Origin: Alistipes sp.
GTDB taxonomy: Bacteria; Bacteroidota; Bacteroidia; Bacteroidales; Rikenellaceae
Assembly (NCBI GenBank): GCA_031285405.1
Contig: JAITWH010000032.1
Location: forward strand, 1-52,839
DNA: 52,839 bases
Direction: 5' to 3'
Shown here: piece by piece, positions 31,700 through 40,824 of the stretch
Numbering within the stretch: position 1 is the stretch's first letter
Layout of the letters: every line of letters starts with the position of its first letter
Notes under the pieces: generated by a model
Databases searched by the model: none
What the model was told of the DNA's origin: nothing
What the model saw: only the letters and a program-made list of their open reading frames with translations
Made by a program: the position numbers and the translations under genes

Positions 31700-34600
31700 A
31701 TGGTACTGTTTTTTGAGTGCGGATTTAGTGGCGCGGAGCTGTCGAAAAGTAGCCTCGGCGGCGGGAAAGTGTACGCGGTGGATGTGGCGACGGAGCTCGG
31801 CGCGGAGGAGATCGGGCGACTGGAGTGGCTGTTCGGCGGCGCGCGGCGCATCGAGAGCGAGAGTGTCGAGGGGGCGTTTGTCGGGCCGCGGCGCGAGATG
31901 ATCACTCCGTGGAGCACCAATGCTGTGGAGATTACTCAGAATATGGGGATCGGTGGGATTCGGCGGATTGAGGAGTTTTTTGTCGATGGCGGCGCGGAAG
32001 GTGCTGGTTCTGTGGCGTTTGACCCGATGCTGAATCGGCGGTACGAGGGGCTGGGGCAGGATGTTTTTACCGTTACGCACAAGCCCGAGCCGATTCGCAG
32101 CGTGAGCGATATTGCCGCCTACAACCGGCAGGAGGGATTGGCGTTGAGTGACGATGAAGTGGCTTATCTTGAGGAGATTAGCGCGAAGATGGGGCGGCCG
32201 TTGACGGATAGCGAGGTGTTTGGTTTTTCGCAGGTCAACTCGGAGCACTGTCGGCATAAAATTTTTGGCGGCGAGTTTGTGATCGACGACGAGGTGAAGC
32301 CGGAGACGCTGTTCGGCCTCATCAAACGTACCACTGCCATGCACGGGGGGCAGGTGGTTTCGGCATATAAAGATAACTGTGCGTTTTTGCAAGGATCTGT
32401 CGTAGAGCAGTTTGCGCCCGCGGAGCACGACCGGCCCGGGGAGTATTGCACCGATGATTTCGAGAGTGTGATCTCGATCAAGGCCGAGACGCACAACTTT
32501 CCGACAACCGTGGAGCCCTTCAATGGCGCCGCGACGGGCAGCGGGGGCGAGATTCGCGACCGTATCGCAGGTGGGAAAGGGGCCTTTCCGTTGGCCGGAA
32601 CGGCGGTCTATATGACTTCGTATCCTCGGCCTGATGGTGTTCAGGCGACCGGTGGCGCTGCTCGGGAGTCGGGTGAGCGCTTGTGGGAGGGGGGCGTCGA
32701 GCCGCGCAAATGGCTCTATCAGACACCCGAGGAGATTTTGATCAAGGCGTCGAACGGGGCCAGCGATTTTGGTAACAAATTTGGGCAGCCGCTGCTGTGC
32801 GGATCGTTGTTAACGTTTGAGCATCAGGAGAATGGCAAGACCTATGGCTACGACAAGGTCATCATGATGGCCGGCGGTGTGGGTTATGGCAAGAAGCGGG
32901 ACAGCCTTAAGGATGAACCCACGCCCGGCGACGCTGTGGTGCTGCTGGGGGGCGATAACTATCGCATCGGTATGGGCGGAGGGGCGGTTTCGAGCGTCGC
33001 GACGGGCGAGTTTGCCGGCGAGATCGAGCTCAATGCCGTGCAACGTTCGAATCCTGAGATGCAGCGGCGGGTCTATAATGCGATTCGGGCCGTTAGCGAG
33101 ACGCGCGAAGGTGGGGTTTCGGGGGGCGGCTCGGGCTTCGCGGAGTGTCGGAGTTGCAGGAGCGAGATTGGCGCCGGTGGGTCGGAGCCGGAGAAAAATC
33201 CGATTATTTCGATTCACGATCACGGCGCGGGGGGGCATCTGAACTGTCTGTCGGAGCTTGTGGAGGCGACTGGCGGGCGGATCGACATGGAGCGGTTGCC
33301 GATTGGTGATCCGACGCTTTCGGCACGCGAAATCATTGGCAATGAGTCACAAGAGCGAATGGGACTTGTGGTCGATCGGGCGAGCCTCGAATATATGCGG
33401 CGGGTGTCGGAGCGCGAACGGGCGCCGATGTATGTGATCGGTGAGGCGACCGGCGACGGGCAATTTACGTTTGTGAACAACGTCACGGGGGAGCGGCCGA
33501 TCGACTGGCCGTTGGAATATATGTTTGGGCGCGCGCCGCGTACTGTGATCAGAGACAAGTCGTTACGGGAGATTTTTGCGCCCGTTGCGTACGATGCCGG
33601 GCGGGTGGTCGACTACATCGGGCAGGTGTTGCAGATCGAGGCCGTCGCGTGCAAGGATTGGCTTACCAATAAGGTCGACAGGTCGGTCGGCGGGCGTGTG
33701 GCGATGCAGCAGTGTGCCGGGCAGGTGCAGTTGCCGCTGAATGACTGTGCGGTGGTTGCGCTTGACTATCAGGGTGTTGCCGGCATCGCAACGGCTATCG
33801 GGCATGCTCCGGTAGCGGCGATGATCGACCCTGCCGAGGGTTCGCGGCTTGCCATTGCGGAGTCGCTGACTAATATCGTTTTTGCTCCTTTGACACACGG
33901 TTTGGCGGGTATCTCGCTGAGTGCCAACTGGATGTGGCCTTCGAAGAACGAGGGGGAGGATGCGCGGCTGTACGCAGCGGTCGAGGGGGCGAGCGAATTT
34001 GCTATTGCGCTGGGTATCAACATTCCCACTGGTAAGGACTCGCTTTCGATGACGCAGAAATATCCCTCGGGCGAGCGAGTTTTTGCGCCAGGAACGGTGA
34101 TAATTACATCGGCCGGCGAGGTTTCGGATGTGACGGGAAGTGTCGGTGCGGCTTTGAAGCACACGGCTTCGGACGTTGTGTATGTCGATATGAGTCGTGG
34201 AAGCGGCTTTGAACTTGGCGGCAGTAGCTTTGCACAAGTGGTTGGACGAGTGGGCGATAAGGTGCCGACGGTGGGCGATGCTTCCTATTTTGCGCGCGCT
34301 TTCGGGGCGGTGCAGAAGCTTGTTTCCGGCGGCCATGTGCTTGCAGGGCACGACATTTCGGCAGGCGGTCTTATCACGGCGCTTCTCGAAATGACCTTTG
34401 CCGACAATACTTCGGGAATCGAGGTCGATTTGGGATGGCTTTCAATGAATCACAGCGAAAAAGATCTCGTAAAACTGCTCTTCAGCGAGAAGTCGGCTTT
34501 GCTGTTGCAGGTGAGAGACGGGGCTGCCATGGCGGCTAATCTTACGGCTCAAGGAGTTGATGCACATGCAATTGGCACGGTTAACTTCAACCGTCACTTC

Positions 34601-35653
34601 AGCATCTTGGCGGCGGGGGTTGAGTTCGATCTGCTGCAGGATGATTTGCGTGACAAATGGTACAAAACGTCGTTTTTGCTTGATCGTCGGCAGAGCGGAA
34701 GTGTCAAAGCGGCAGAGCGTTACACCAACTATAAGTCGCAGGAGCTTGCGTTTGAGTTTCCGGCGAATTTCACGGGGAAGTACTCGCAGTACGGCATCGA
34801 CCCGCGGCGCAAGGCGAAAACGGGTGTCAAGGCGGCGATCATTCGCGAAAAAGGGTGTCAGTGCGAGCGCGAGACGGCTTGGGCGATGCACCTGGCCGGT
34901 TTCGATGTGCGCGATGTGCATATGACCGACCTGGTGAGTGGGCGGGAAACTCTTAAGGACGTGAGTATGATTGCGTTTGTGGGTGGTTTTTCGAACTCCG
35001 ACGTGCTCGGTTCGGCCAAAGGTTGGGCCGGCGCGTTCCTCTATAACGAGAAGGCGCGGCGTGCGCTTGAGGAGTTTTACGCGCGACCGGACACGCTTTC
35101 GGTCGGGTTCTGCAATGGCTGTCAGTTGATGGTAGAGTTGGGGCTTGTGAAGCCTGTCGGAGATTCGTCGGTGGTTAAACCTTTGGCTCAGGTTGGTAGT
35201 AATAAATCACTGATGCCTCGGATGTTGCATAATGCAGGTGGAAAGTGGGAGTCGGGGTTTGTGGGATTGAATGTCGAGCGGACGGGCCACTCTGTTATGT
35301 TGGATTCGCTCGCGGGGGCGCGTCTGGGGGCGTGGATCGCGCATGGAGAGGGACGATTCTCGCTGCAGGGAGGCGAAAAAGATTACAATATCGTGCTGAA
35401 ATACAGCTATGAAGGCTATCCGGCCAACCCCAATGGTAGCGATTTTTGCACCGCGGGGATTGCCAGTGCCGATGGCCGACATTTGGCAATGATGCCGCAT
35501 CCGGAGCGGGCGTTAAAACCTTGGAACTGGGCGTATTACCCCGAGGATCGGGCAGCGGATGAGGTTTCGCCTTGGATCGAGGCCTTTGTCAATGCTCGTC
35601 GGTGGATTGAGGCGGAGAGGGGTGTGGCTACGACTACGGCTGCGGCGAAGTAG
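31700..35653 (+). CDS. purL: Phosphoribosylformylglycinamidine synthase (large single-chain PurL)
   Basis: Converts FGAR, ATP and glutamine to FGAM in purine synthesis. The 1317-residue chain has the N-terminal, linker (FSQVNSEHCRHKIF), two FGAM-synthase halves (KAETHNFPTTVEPFNGAATG; HDHGAGGHLNCLSEL; IPTGKDSLSMTQKY) and the C-terminal glutamine amidotransferase with C1138 in GFCNGCQLM, HGEGRF and MPHPERALKPWNW. It is somewhat longer than usual. A block at about 470-500 (EGGVSGGGSGFAECRSCRSE...) interrupts the otherwise conserved run RAVSE...NPIISIHDHG, and is a low-complexity insert. Its ATG is 64 bases after aroK. No strong promoter is visible. Confidence 0.95.
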   Translation: MVLFFECGFSGAELSKSSLGGGKVYAVDVATELGAEEIGRLEWLFGGARRIESESVEGAFVGPRREMITPWSTNAVEITQNMGIGGIRRIEEFFVDGGAEGAGSVAFDPMLNRRYEGLGQDVFTVTHKPEPIRSVSDIAAYNRQEGLALSDDEVAYLEEISAKMGRPLTDSEVFGFSQVNSEHCRHKIFGGEFVIDDEVKPETLFGLIKRTTAMHGGQVVSAYKDNCAFLQGSVVEQFAPAEHDRPGEYCTDDFESVISIKAETHNFPTTVEPFNGAATGSGGEIRDRIAGGKGAFPLAGTAVYMTSYPRPDGVQATGGAARESGERLWEGGVEPRKWLYQTPEEILIKASNGASDFGNKFGQPLLCGSLLTFEHQENGKTYGYDKVIMMAGGVGYGKKRDSLKDEPTPGDAVVLLGGDNYRIGMGGGAVSSVATGEFAGEIELNAVQRSNPEMQRRVYNAIRAVSETREGGVSGGGSGFAECRSCRSEIGAGGSEPEKNPIISIHDHGAGGHLNCLSELVEATGGRIDMERLPIGDPTLSAREIIGNESQERMGLVVDRASLEYMRRVSERERAPMYVIGEATGDGQFTFVNNVTGERPIDWPLEYMFGRAPRTVIRDKSLREIFAPVAYDAGRVVDYIGQVLQIEAVACKDWLTNKVDRSVGGRVAMQQCAGQVQLPLNDCAVVALDYQGVAGIATAIGHAPVAAMIDPAEGSRLAIAESLTNIVFAPLTHGLAGISLSANWMWPSKNEGEDARLYAAVEGASEFAIALGINIPTGKDSLSMTQKYPSGERVFAPGTVIITSAGEVSDVTGSVGAALKHTASDVVYVDMSRGSGFELGGSSFAQVVGRVGDKVPTVGDASYFARAFGAVQKLVSGGHVLAGHDISAGGLITALLEMTFADNTSGIEVDLGWLSMNHSEKDLVKLLFSEKSALLLQVRDGAAMAANLTAQGVDAHAIGTVNFNRHFSILAAGVEFDLLQDDLRDKWYKTSFLLDRRQSGSVKAAERYTNYKSQELAFEFPANFTGKYSQYGIDPRRKAKTGVKAAIIREKGCQCERETAWAMHLAGFDVRDVHMTDLVSGRETLKDVSMIAFVGGFSNSDVLGSAKGWAGAFLYNEKARRALEEFYARPDTLSVGFCNGCQLMVELGLVKPVGDSSVVKPLAQVGSNKSLMPRMLHNAGGKWESGFVGLNVERTGHSVMLDSLAGARLGAWIAHGEGRFSLQGGEKDYNIVLKYSYEGYPANPNGSDFCTAGIASADGRHLAMMPHPERALKPWNWAYYPEDRAADEVSPWIEAFVNARRWIEAERGVATTTAAAK

Positions 35654-35719
35654 GGCTGTGCGAGATTTTTTATGGAACATACACTTTGACCTATTGTTTA
35701 GATAAATATAGGTAATACG

Positions 35720-36616
35720 GTGGATAATAGGCCGATAGGAATTTTCGATTCCGGCATGGGCGGGCTGACCGTTCGTGCCGAGATCGCGCGTGCCCTGCCG
35801 CACGAGTCGCTCGTCTATTTCGGTGACGGCGCTAATGTGCCCTATGGCCCGCGTCCGAAAGAGGAGATTATTGCCTTGGTTGATAGTGCGATAGCTCGCC
35901 TCATCGACCGTAATGTGAAGATGGTGGTGGTGGCTTGTAACGCGGCGACGGGGGCAGCGATCGACCATCTGCGCGCGAAGTACGACGTGCCGATCGTGGG
36001 CATGGAGCCCGCCGTGAAACCCGCCGCGCTGACGACCCGAACCGGTGTTGTTGGAGTGTTGGCGACCATTGCGGCGTTCAAAGGGGAGCTCTATCGTGCC
36101 ACCGCCGCGCGCTTTCGGAAGACGGTGCGCATCATCGAGACGGTGGGCGAAGGGTTTGTGGAACTTGTTGAAAATGATCAGGAAGAGAGTCCACAAGCGC
36201 TTGAAATTGTGCGTCGGGCCGTCGAGCCGCTGCTTGAGGCGGGGGCGGATCGGATCGTGCTGGGATGCACGCACTATCCTTATCTTGAGCCGCAAATCCG
36301 GCGTGTGATTGAGAAGTGGAGCGGGCGGCCAGAAGGGCGTTCGGAGTTTGAAACGACAGAGCGAGAGAGCGCAAAATCGTCTTGCAAAAACGTAATAGAA
36401 TATGACAAATCGTCAAAAATCGGTGCGACAGATGTGCATATCGTCGATTCCGCGCCGGCCATTGCTCGCCGTGTCGAGCAACTTTTGACGGAGCATGACC
36501 TGCACGCCGAGCCCGGCGGAGAGGGGCCGAAGCATGAGTTTTTATCCTGCGCGGACGAAAATTATCTCGAACATCTGGCGCGCAAGAGCGCAAAAGTGCC
36601 GCTTTCACGCAAATAA
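35720..36616 (+). CDS. murI: Glutamate racemase
   Basis: MurI makes D-glutamate for peptidoglycan. The 298-residue protein begins IGIFDSGMGGLTV, and has the two catalytic cysteines C73 (VVACNAAT) and C183 (LGCTHYPYL). Residues about 201-236 (SGRPEGRSEFETTERESAKS...) are an insert between IRRVIEKW and VHIVDSAPAIARR, where close relatives have only a few residues. Start is GTG (GTGGATAATAGG), the only codon that yields the conserved N-terminus. The gene is 16 bases upstream of ftsK. Confidence 0.94.
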   Translation: MDNRPIGIFDSGMGGLTVRAEIARALPHESLVYFGDGANVPYGPRPKEEIIALVDSAIARLIDRNVKMVVVACNAATGAAIDHLRAKYDVPIVGMEPAVKPAALTTRTGVVGVLATIAAFKGELYRATAARFRKTVRIIETVGEGFVELVENDQEESPQALEIVRRAVEPLLEAGADRIVLGCTHYPYLEPQIRRVIEKWSGRPEGRSEFETTERESAKSSCKNVIEYDKSSKIGATDVHIVDSAPAIARRVEQLLTEHDLHAEPGGEGPKHEFLSCADENYLEHLARKSAKVPLSRK

Positions 36617-36620
36617 TTCC

Positions 36621-36628
36621 TATCTTCG
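36621..36628 (+). promoter_or_regulatory. Possible -7 element of ftsK
   Basis: TATCTTCG differs from TAnnTTTG at one base and lies four bases before the ftsK ATG, a spacing that would give a leaderless mRNA. No clear -33 TTTG is present. Confidence 0.45.
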
Positions 36629-36632
36629 CGCA

Positions 36633-39440
36633 ATGGCACGGACTAATCGAGCATCGAGAGAGGAGAGACAAACTGCGGCAAAACCGCAGGTGGGGGCGCG
36701 TCGATTGGCCTCTTCCGGACAGAATTATGGCGACACGAATACAGCTAACAATCAAGTGAATAGACGCAGTCAGCTAAACCTTTCGGATAATCAGAAATGG
36801 GTGCTGGGATTTGTGCTTTTCTTCTTCGCGATCTACACTCTGTGGATCTGCGTTAGCTATTTTTTCACGTGGAATACCGATCAGACGCCTGCGGGGAGAG
36901 TACTTTCGGGAATGGGAGAGGGGAGCGTGTCGACCGGCACGGAAGGTGCTGAAGAGGGCTTTGTGAGCGCGATCGACGCCATCCCGACAGGCGAAAAAGG
37001 GAGTCTCGGCGTGCAGTTCGCGCGACTGTTGGTGGGGCGTGGTTTCGGAGTTTTTGCCATTGCCATTCCGCTGATCCTCACAATAATAGGACTGCGACTG
37101 ATGCGGTTTCGCCCGACGGCGCTCGAACGCTCGGTGCGCATCGCTTTTGCCGCCATGATAATCGGCTCGGTGACGCTGGGGCTGGCTTTCGGCTCCTCGT
37201 GGGGCATCTTCGGCACCGGTCTGGGAGGCGAAACGGGCATTTTTGCCGCGGAATGGCTGCGCGCGCAGATCGGCCTGATCGGCGCGACGTTGGCGCTGCT
37301 GTGTCTGTGGATCCTGCTTGCCGTGTACATTAGCCGCAAAAACATCGCGCGCGTGAACAGGGTGGGGCAGGCGATCGCCGACGGAGGCATGCGCGTCGGG
37401 GGGCTTATGACGGGACGGCGAGGTGATGAAGATGACGATTTTGACTCAGATAATGAGGATGTTACGGAGGATGACGAGACGGCTTTCGAGGATGCCGGTG
37501 AGGTTGATCCGAACTTAGCCTCAGCAGCCGCTGCTGTAAATGAGGCTTTTGCGGCCAAAGAAACCGCCGGAACGACAGCTTCGAATGAGGAAACGAATCC
37601 CAATTCCCCCTTCGTAGTGAGGGAGATAGACGGAGGGCACACGGTCGAGGTCAGCAAGCCCGAAGAGCCTGTGCGTCCGATAGTTACACGAACTCCTGAT
37701 GGTGTTTTCGAGGTGGTGGAGCTCGACGGCGACGGCGACCCGGGATTCATGGTGACCCCGAATCGAAGGGTCGACACAGCCACCGGCGAGCAAACCGCTT
37801 TCAGAACGGCCGGGGAGGGGCCGACGACGCTCGGAGCGGGCGGGGTTGTGACCTCCAACGGCGAGTGGATGGAGGTTTTGCAGGCCGAACAGCGCGACAC
37901 CGAACTTGGCGACGGCGACATCGAAAACCGTCTGTATGACCCACTTAAGGAGCTGTCGACCTATCGGAAGCCCGAAATCGAGGGCGTCTTGGCCAACCAC
38001 GGCACGCGGGTGGAGGTGACCGACGACGAGATTCAGGCCAACAGCAACCGTATCGTACAGACTCTCAGAAACTTCGGCATCGAAATCAGCAAGATAAAAG
38101 CGACCATCGGCCCAACCGTCACGCTGTACGAGATCATCCCCGCGCCGGGCGTAAAAATCTCAAAAATCAAGGGGCTCGAACAGGATATCGCACTGAGCCT
38201 AAAGGCATTGGGTATCCGCATCATCGCCCCGATGCCTGGCAAGGGAACCATCGGCATCGAGGTACCGAACCAGAACCGAGAGATCGTTTCGATGTACTCG
38301 CTCGTCAAGTCGATCAAGTTTCAGGACAGCACCGCCGAACTGCCGCTGGTGTTGGGCAAAACCATTCAGAATGAGACGTTTCTGGTCGACTTGGCAAAAA
38401 TGCCCCACCTGCTCATAGCGGGCGCCACGGGACAGGGTAAGAGCGTGGGACTCAACGTGATAATCTCGTCGTTGCTCTACAAAAAACATCCGGCGGAGGT
38501 GAAGTTCGTGATGGTCGACCCGAAGAAGGTGGAACTGTCGCTGTTCGGACGCCTCGAAAAACATTTTCTCGCGAAAATGGAGAGCGAGGAGGATGCGATA
38601 TTGACTGACACTCAGAAAGTTGTCTACACACTCAACTCGCTGTGCGGCGAGATGGAGGCACGGTACGAACTGCTGCGAAAGGCTGAGGTCAAGAAGATCA
38701 GCGAGTACAACGAAAAATTCGTAAACCGACGCCTGAACCCCAACAAGGGACACAGGTATCTGCCTTACATTGTGGTGGTTATCGACGAATTCGCCGATAT
38801 GATCATGACCGCCGGCAAGGAGGTCGAGCAGCCAATCACGCGATTGGCACAGTTGGCGCGCGCGACGGGAATCCACCTCATTATCGCCACTCAACGTCCT
38901 GACGTAAAGGTCATTACCGGACTCATCAAAGCCAACTTTCCGGCACGTGTGGCATTCCGCGTCACGAGCATCGTCGACTCGCGCACTATCCTCGACCAGA
39001 CCGGTGCCAACCAGCTCATCGGGCAGGGCGACATGCTGATTTCGCTCAACGGCGAGATCACGCGCGTGCAATGCGCATTCATCGACACGCCCGAAATCGA
39101 GAAAATGACTGACTTCATCGGCAGGCAACGCGGCTATCCAAATGCCTATTACCTACCCGATTACGTGCCTGAAGGTGGCGACGGCCCCGCATCTGGCGAC
39201 CTCGGCGACGTTGACCGGATGTTCGAGGAGGTGGCGCGATTCGTGGTGACGAACCAGCAGGGGTCGACCTCTAACATCCAGCGCCACTTCGCGATCGGCT
39301 ACAACCGCGCGGGGCGACTGATGGATCAACTCGAAAGGGCCGGCATCGTCGGGCGTGCCGAGGGCTCGAAACCGCGCGAGGTGCTGATCCAGGACCCTCG
39401 CAGCCTTGAACGGATTTTTGAAGATATAGGAATTCTATGA
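36633..39440 (+). CDS. ftsK: DNA translocase FtsK
   Basis: A 935-residue septal DNA pump that moves chromosome ends during division. The N-terminus has about four membrane helices (first at 50-75; further ones between 130 and 240), then an acidic Asp/Glu-rich linker (about 265-420), the alpha/beta motor with Walker A GATGQGKSVG (about 596-605) and Walker B YIVVVIDEFADMI (about 710-722), and a C-terminal winged helix (gamma domain, VVTNQQGSTSNIQRHFAIGY) that reads chromosome orientation sequences. I start at MARTNRASREERQ because the upstream part of the frame lies inside murI. The stop overlaps the lolA ATG (ATGA). Confidence 0.95.
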   Translation: MARTNRASREERQTAAKPQVGARRLASSGQNYGDTNTANNQVNRRSQLNLSDNQKWVLGFVLFFFAIYTLWICVSYFFTWNTDQTPAGRVLSGMGEGSVSTGTEGAEEGFVSAIDAIPTGEKGSLGVQFARLLVGRGFGVFAIAIPLILTIIGLRLMRFRPTALERSVRIAFAAMIIGSVTLGLAFGSSWGIFGTGLGGETGIFAAEWLRAQIGLIGATLALLCLWILLAVYISRKNIARVNRVGQAIADGGMRVGGLMTGRRGDEDDDFDSDNEDVTEDDETAFEDAGEVDPNLASAAAAVNEAFAAKETAGTTASNEETNPNSPFVVREIDGGHTVEVSKPEEPVRPIVTRTPDGVFEVVELDGDGDPGFMVTPNRRVDTATGEQTAFRTAGEGPTTLGAGGVVTSNGEWMEVLQAEQRDTELGDGDIENRLYDPLKELSTYRKPEIEGVLANHGTRVEVTDDEIQANSNRIVQTLRNFGIEISKIKATIGPTVTLYEIIPAPGVKISKIKGLEQDIALSLKALGIRIIAPMPGKGTIGIEVPNQNREIVSMYSLVKSIKFQDSTAELPLVLGKTIQNETFLVDLAKMPHLLIAGATGQGKSVGLNVIISSLLYKKHPAEVKFVMVDPKKVELSLFGRLEKHFLAKMESEEDAILTDTQKVVYTLNSLCGEMEARYELLRKAEVKKISEYNEKFVNRRLNPNKGHRYLPYIVVVIDEFADMIMTAGKEVEQPITRLAQLARATGIHLIIATQRPDVKVITGLIKANFPARVAFRVTSIVDSRTILDQTGANQLIGQGDMLISLNGEITRVQCAFIDTPEIEKMTDFIGRQRGYPNAYYLPDYVPEGGDGPASGDLGDVDRMFEEVARFVVTNQQGSTSNIQRHFAIGYNRAGRLMDQLERAGIVGRAEGSKPREVLIQDPRSLERIFEDIGIL

Positions 39441-40141
39441 AAAAGAGAGTGTTAGCCTTAGCGGCGCTCATTTTGGCGACAAGCACGGCAAGCGTTGCAA
39501 GCGCGACGAACATTGCGAACGTTACAGATGTAACGGATGCAGCGGCCGATGAGAAGTCGGAGGCGTTGCTCAGCGAATTGCAGAGAAAAGTGGCGGGGTG
39601 GGGCGACTACCGCGTCGAGTTCTCGGTGACTATCGGCGATGAGGCGCTCGGTGGCAGTTTCGAGGTGAGCGGCGAGAGCTACCACGTCGTTACGCCGGAG
39701 GTCGAGCTGTTTTGCGACGGCACAACGCGACACGAGGTAAACACCACGGACAGAGAGGTTTCCATTGACAGGGTCGATCCGTTAGACCGCTCGGTGATGG
39801 CCAATCCAACGCGCCTGTTCGACCTGCTGGACGGCAGTTACACCCACCGATACGTCGGCGTGGCACTCATAAACGGGGTGAGTTGCGAGCGCGTGGAACT
39901 TCGGAGCATCGAGAACGCCGACAACGGGGCATCTGACGGCTCGGGGGCACCGCGGACGATGGATGTTTTCATCTCCACAGCGACTGGAATGCCTGTGCGG
40001 ATCGGCTACGTCATCGGATTTATGGGCGCCGAAGCGGCTGTCGATATCGTGCGCGTCACGCCGAACATCACACTCTACAGAGAGGCATTTGTCTACAACG
40101 CGCGGCGATTCGCAGGGTTTGAGACGATAGATTTTCGTTGA
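39437..40141 (+). CDS. lolA: LolA-like outer-membrane lipoprotein carrier
   Basis: A 234-residue exported protein with a signal peptide (MKKRVLALAALILATSTASV...). The mature protein has the LolA-type pattern: LLSELQRKVAGWGDYRVEFSVTI, ESYHVVTPEVELFCDGTTRHEVN, NPTRLFDLLDGSY and a C-terminal PNITLYREAFVYNARRF. It should carry lipoproteins across the periplasm, downstream of a LolD-type release step such as the gene at 18847. The pairing with ftsK, by a 4-base overlap, is typical of Bacteroidetes. A GTTAC-AGAT-GTAAC palindrome lies in its early coding region (39520-39535). Confidence 0.85.
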   Translation: MKKRVLALAALILATSTASVASATNIANVTDVTDAAADEKSEALLSELQRKVAGWGDYRVEFSVTIGDEALGGSFEVSGESYHVVTPEVELFCDGTTRHEVNTTDREVSIDRVDPLDRSVMANPTRLFDLLDGSYTHRYVGVALINGVSCERVELRSIENADNGASDGSGAPRTMDVFISTATGMPVRIGYVIGFMGAEAAVDIVRVTPNITLYREAFVYNARRFAGFETIDFR

Positions 40142-40209
40142 GACAACGCGATGATTCCGAAAGCATTACAACCAACCACCTAAAGCACAAGATCACCTAA
40201 ACTATTAGT

Positions 40210-40824
40210 TCACCTGTGGTCGCTAAACAGGCTGTTGAGATAGTAGATAAATCCGACCGCACCGCCGGCCAGCAGTGTCAGAATGAACATGTCGCCCCAC
40301 TGCTCCCAAAACGAAATCGTACCCAACACACCACCAAGGCTCAACCCAGCCTGCAGGGAGATGTGCAAGTCGGCGAACCATCCGGCAAGAGTGTCGAAAG
40401 GCTTGCCGACGACGGGCAGAAGCGAGGAGGCGCTCGCCAACAGCGCAACCGAGGCGCCCAACAGCATTGCCAACCCCGACAGCAAAGCGATCAGCGCCCG
40501 ACGAGCCCTGCGTTTCGACTGCTCGATGGCACGACGCGCCACGGCAAGCATCACCCGCTGCTCGAAACCCTCCGCCAAGATGACAGGCTCATCGGCCGCC
40601 CTTATCAATTCGGCAAACCGGTCGTGAGTCGCAGGCCCGCCATCCGCCGCAGACTTACCGAACTCCACAGCCCCATCGTGCGTTGCAGGCCCACCATCAG
40701 TCGCCGAAAACCCACCAGACTCCACAGCCCCATCATGGGTTGCGAGCCCCCCATCGACCATCGCAAACCCATCGTGCTGCAAAGCCCCGCAATCCCGCAC
40801 CATAAATTCACCATCTTTTTTCAT
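40210..40824 (-). CDS. Putative anti-sigma-like membrane protein with tandem 19-residue repeats
   Basis: A 204-residue protein with no family that I can name. Residues 24-70 carry three copies of an 18-19-residue repeat (DGGLATHDGAVESGGFSAT, DGGPATHDGAVEFGKSAA, DGGPATHD...). Residues 78-107 include EPVILAEGFEQRVMLAVARR, a segment seen at the start of some Bacteroidetes anti-sigma-like proteins. Two hydrophobic parts (110-132, 177-200) follow. Its ATG overlaps the stop of the ECF sigma factor gene (ATGA), the classical arrangement for a sigma/anti-sigma pair, so it may restrain the sigma factor at the membrane. No zinc-finger motif is present. Confidence 0.68.
   Translation of the reverse strand: MKKDGEFMVRDCGALQHDGFAMVDGGLATHDGAVESGGFSATDGGPATHDGAVEFGKSAADGGPATHDRFAELIRAADEPVILAEGFEQRVMLAVARRAIEQSKRRARRALIALLSGLAMLLGASVALLASASSLLPVVGKPFDTLAGWFADLHISLQAGLSLGGVLGTISFWEQWGDMFILTLLAGGAVGFIYYLNSLFSDHR
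40620..40790 (-). repeat. 54-57-bp coding tandem repeat
   Basis: On the + strand CTCCACAGCCCCATC recurs at 40663 and 40720 (57 bp apart), and GCAGGCCCRCCATC or its variant recurs at 40631, 40685 and 40742 (54 and 57 bp apart). Each unit is a multiple of three and encodes the repeat in the membrane protein. Confidence 0.8.
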
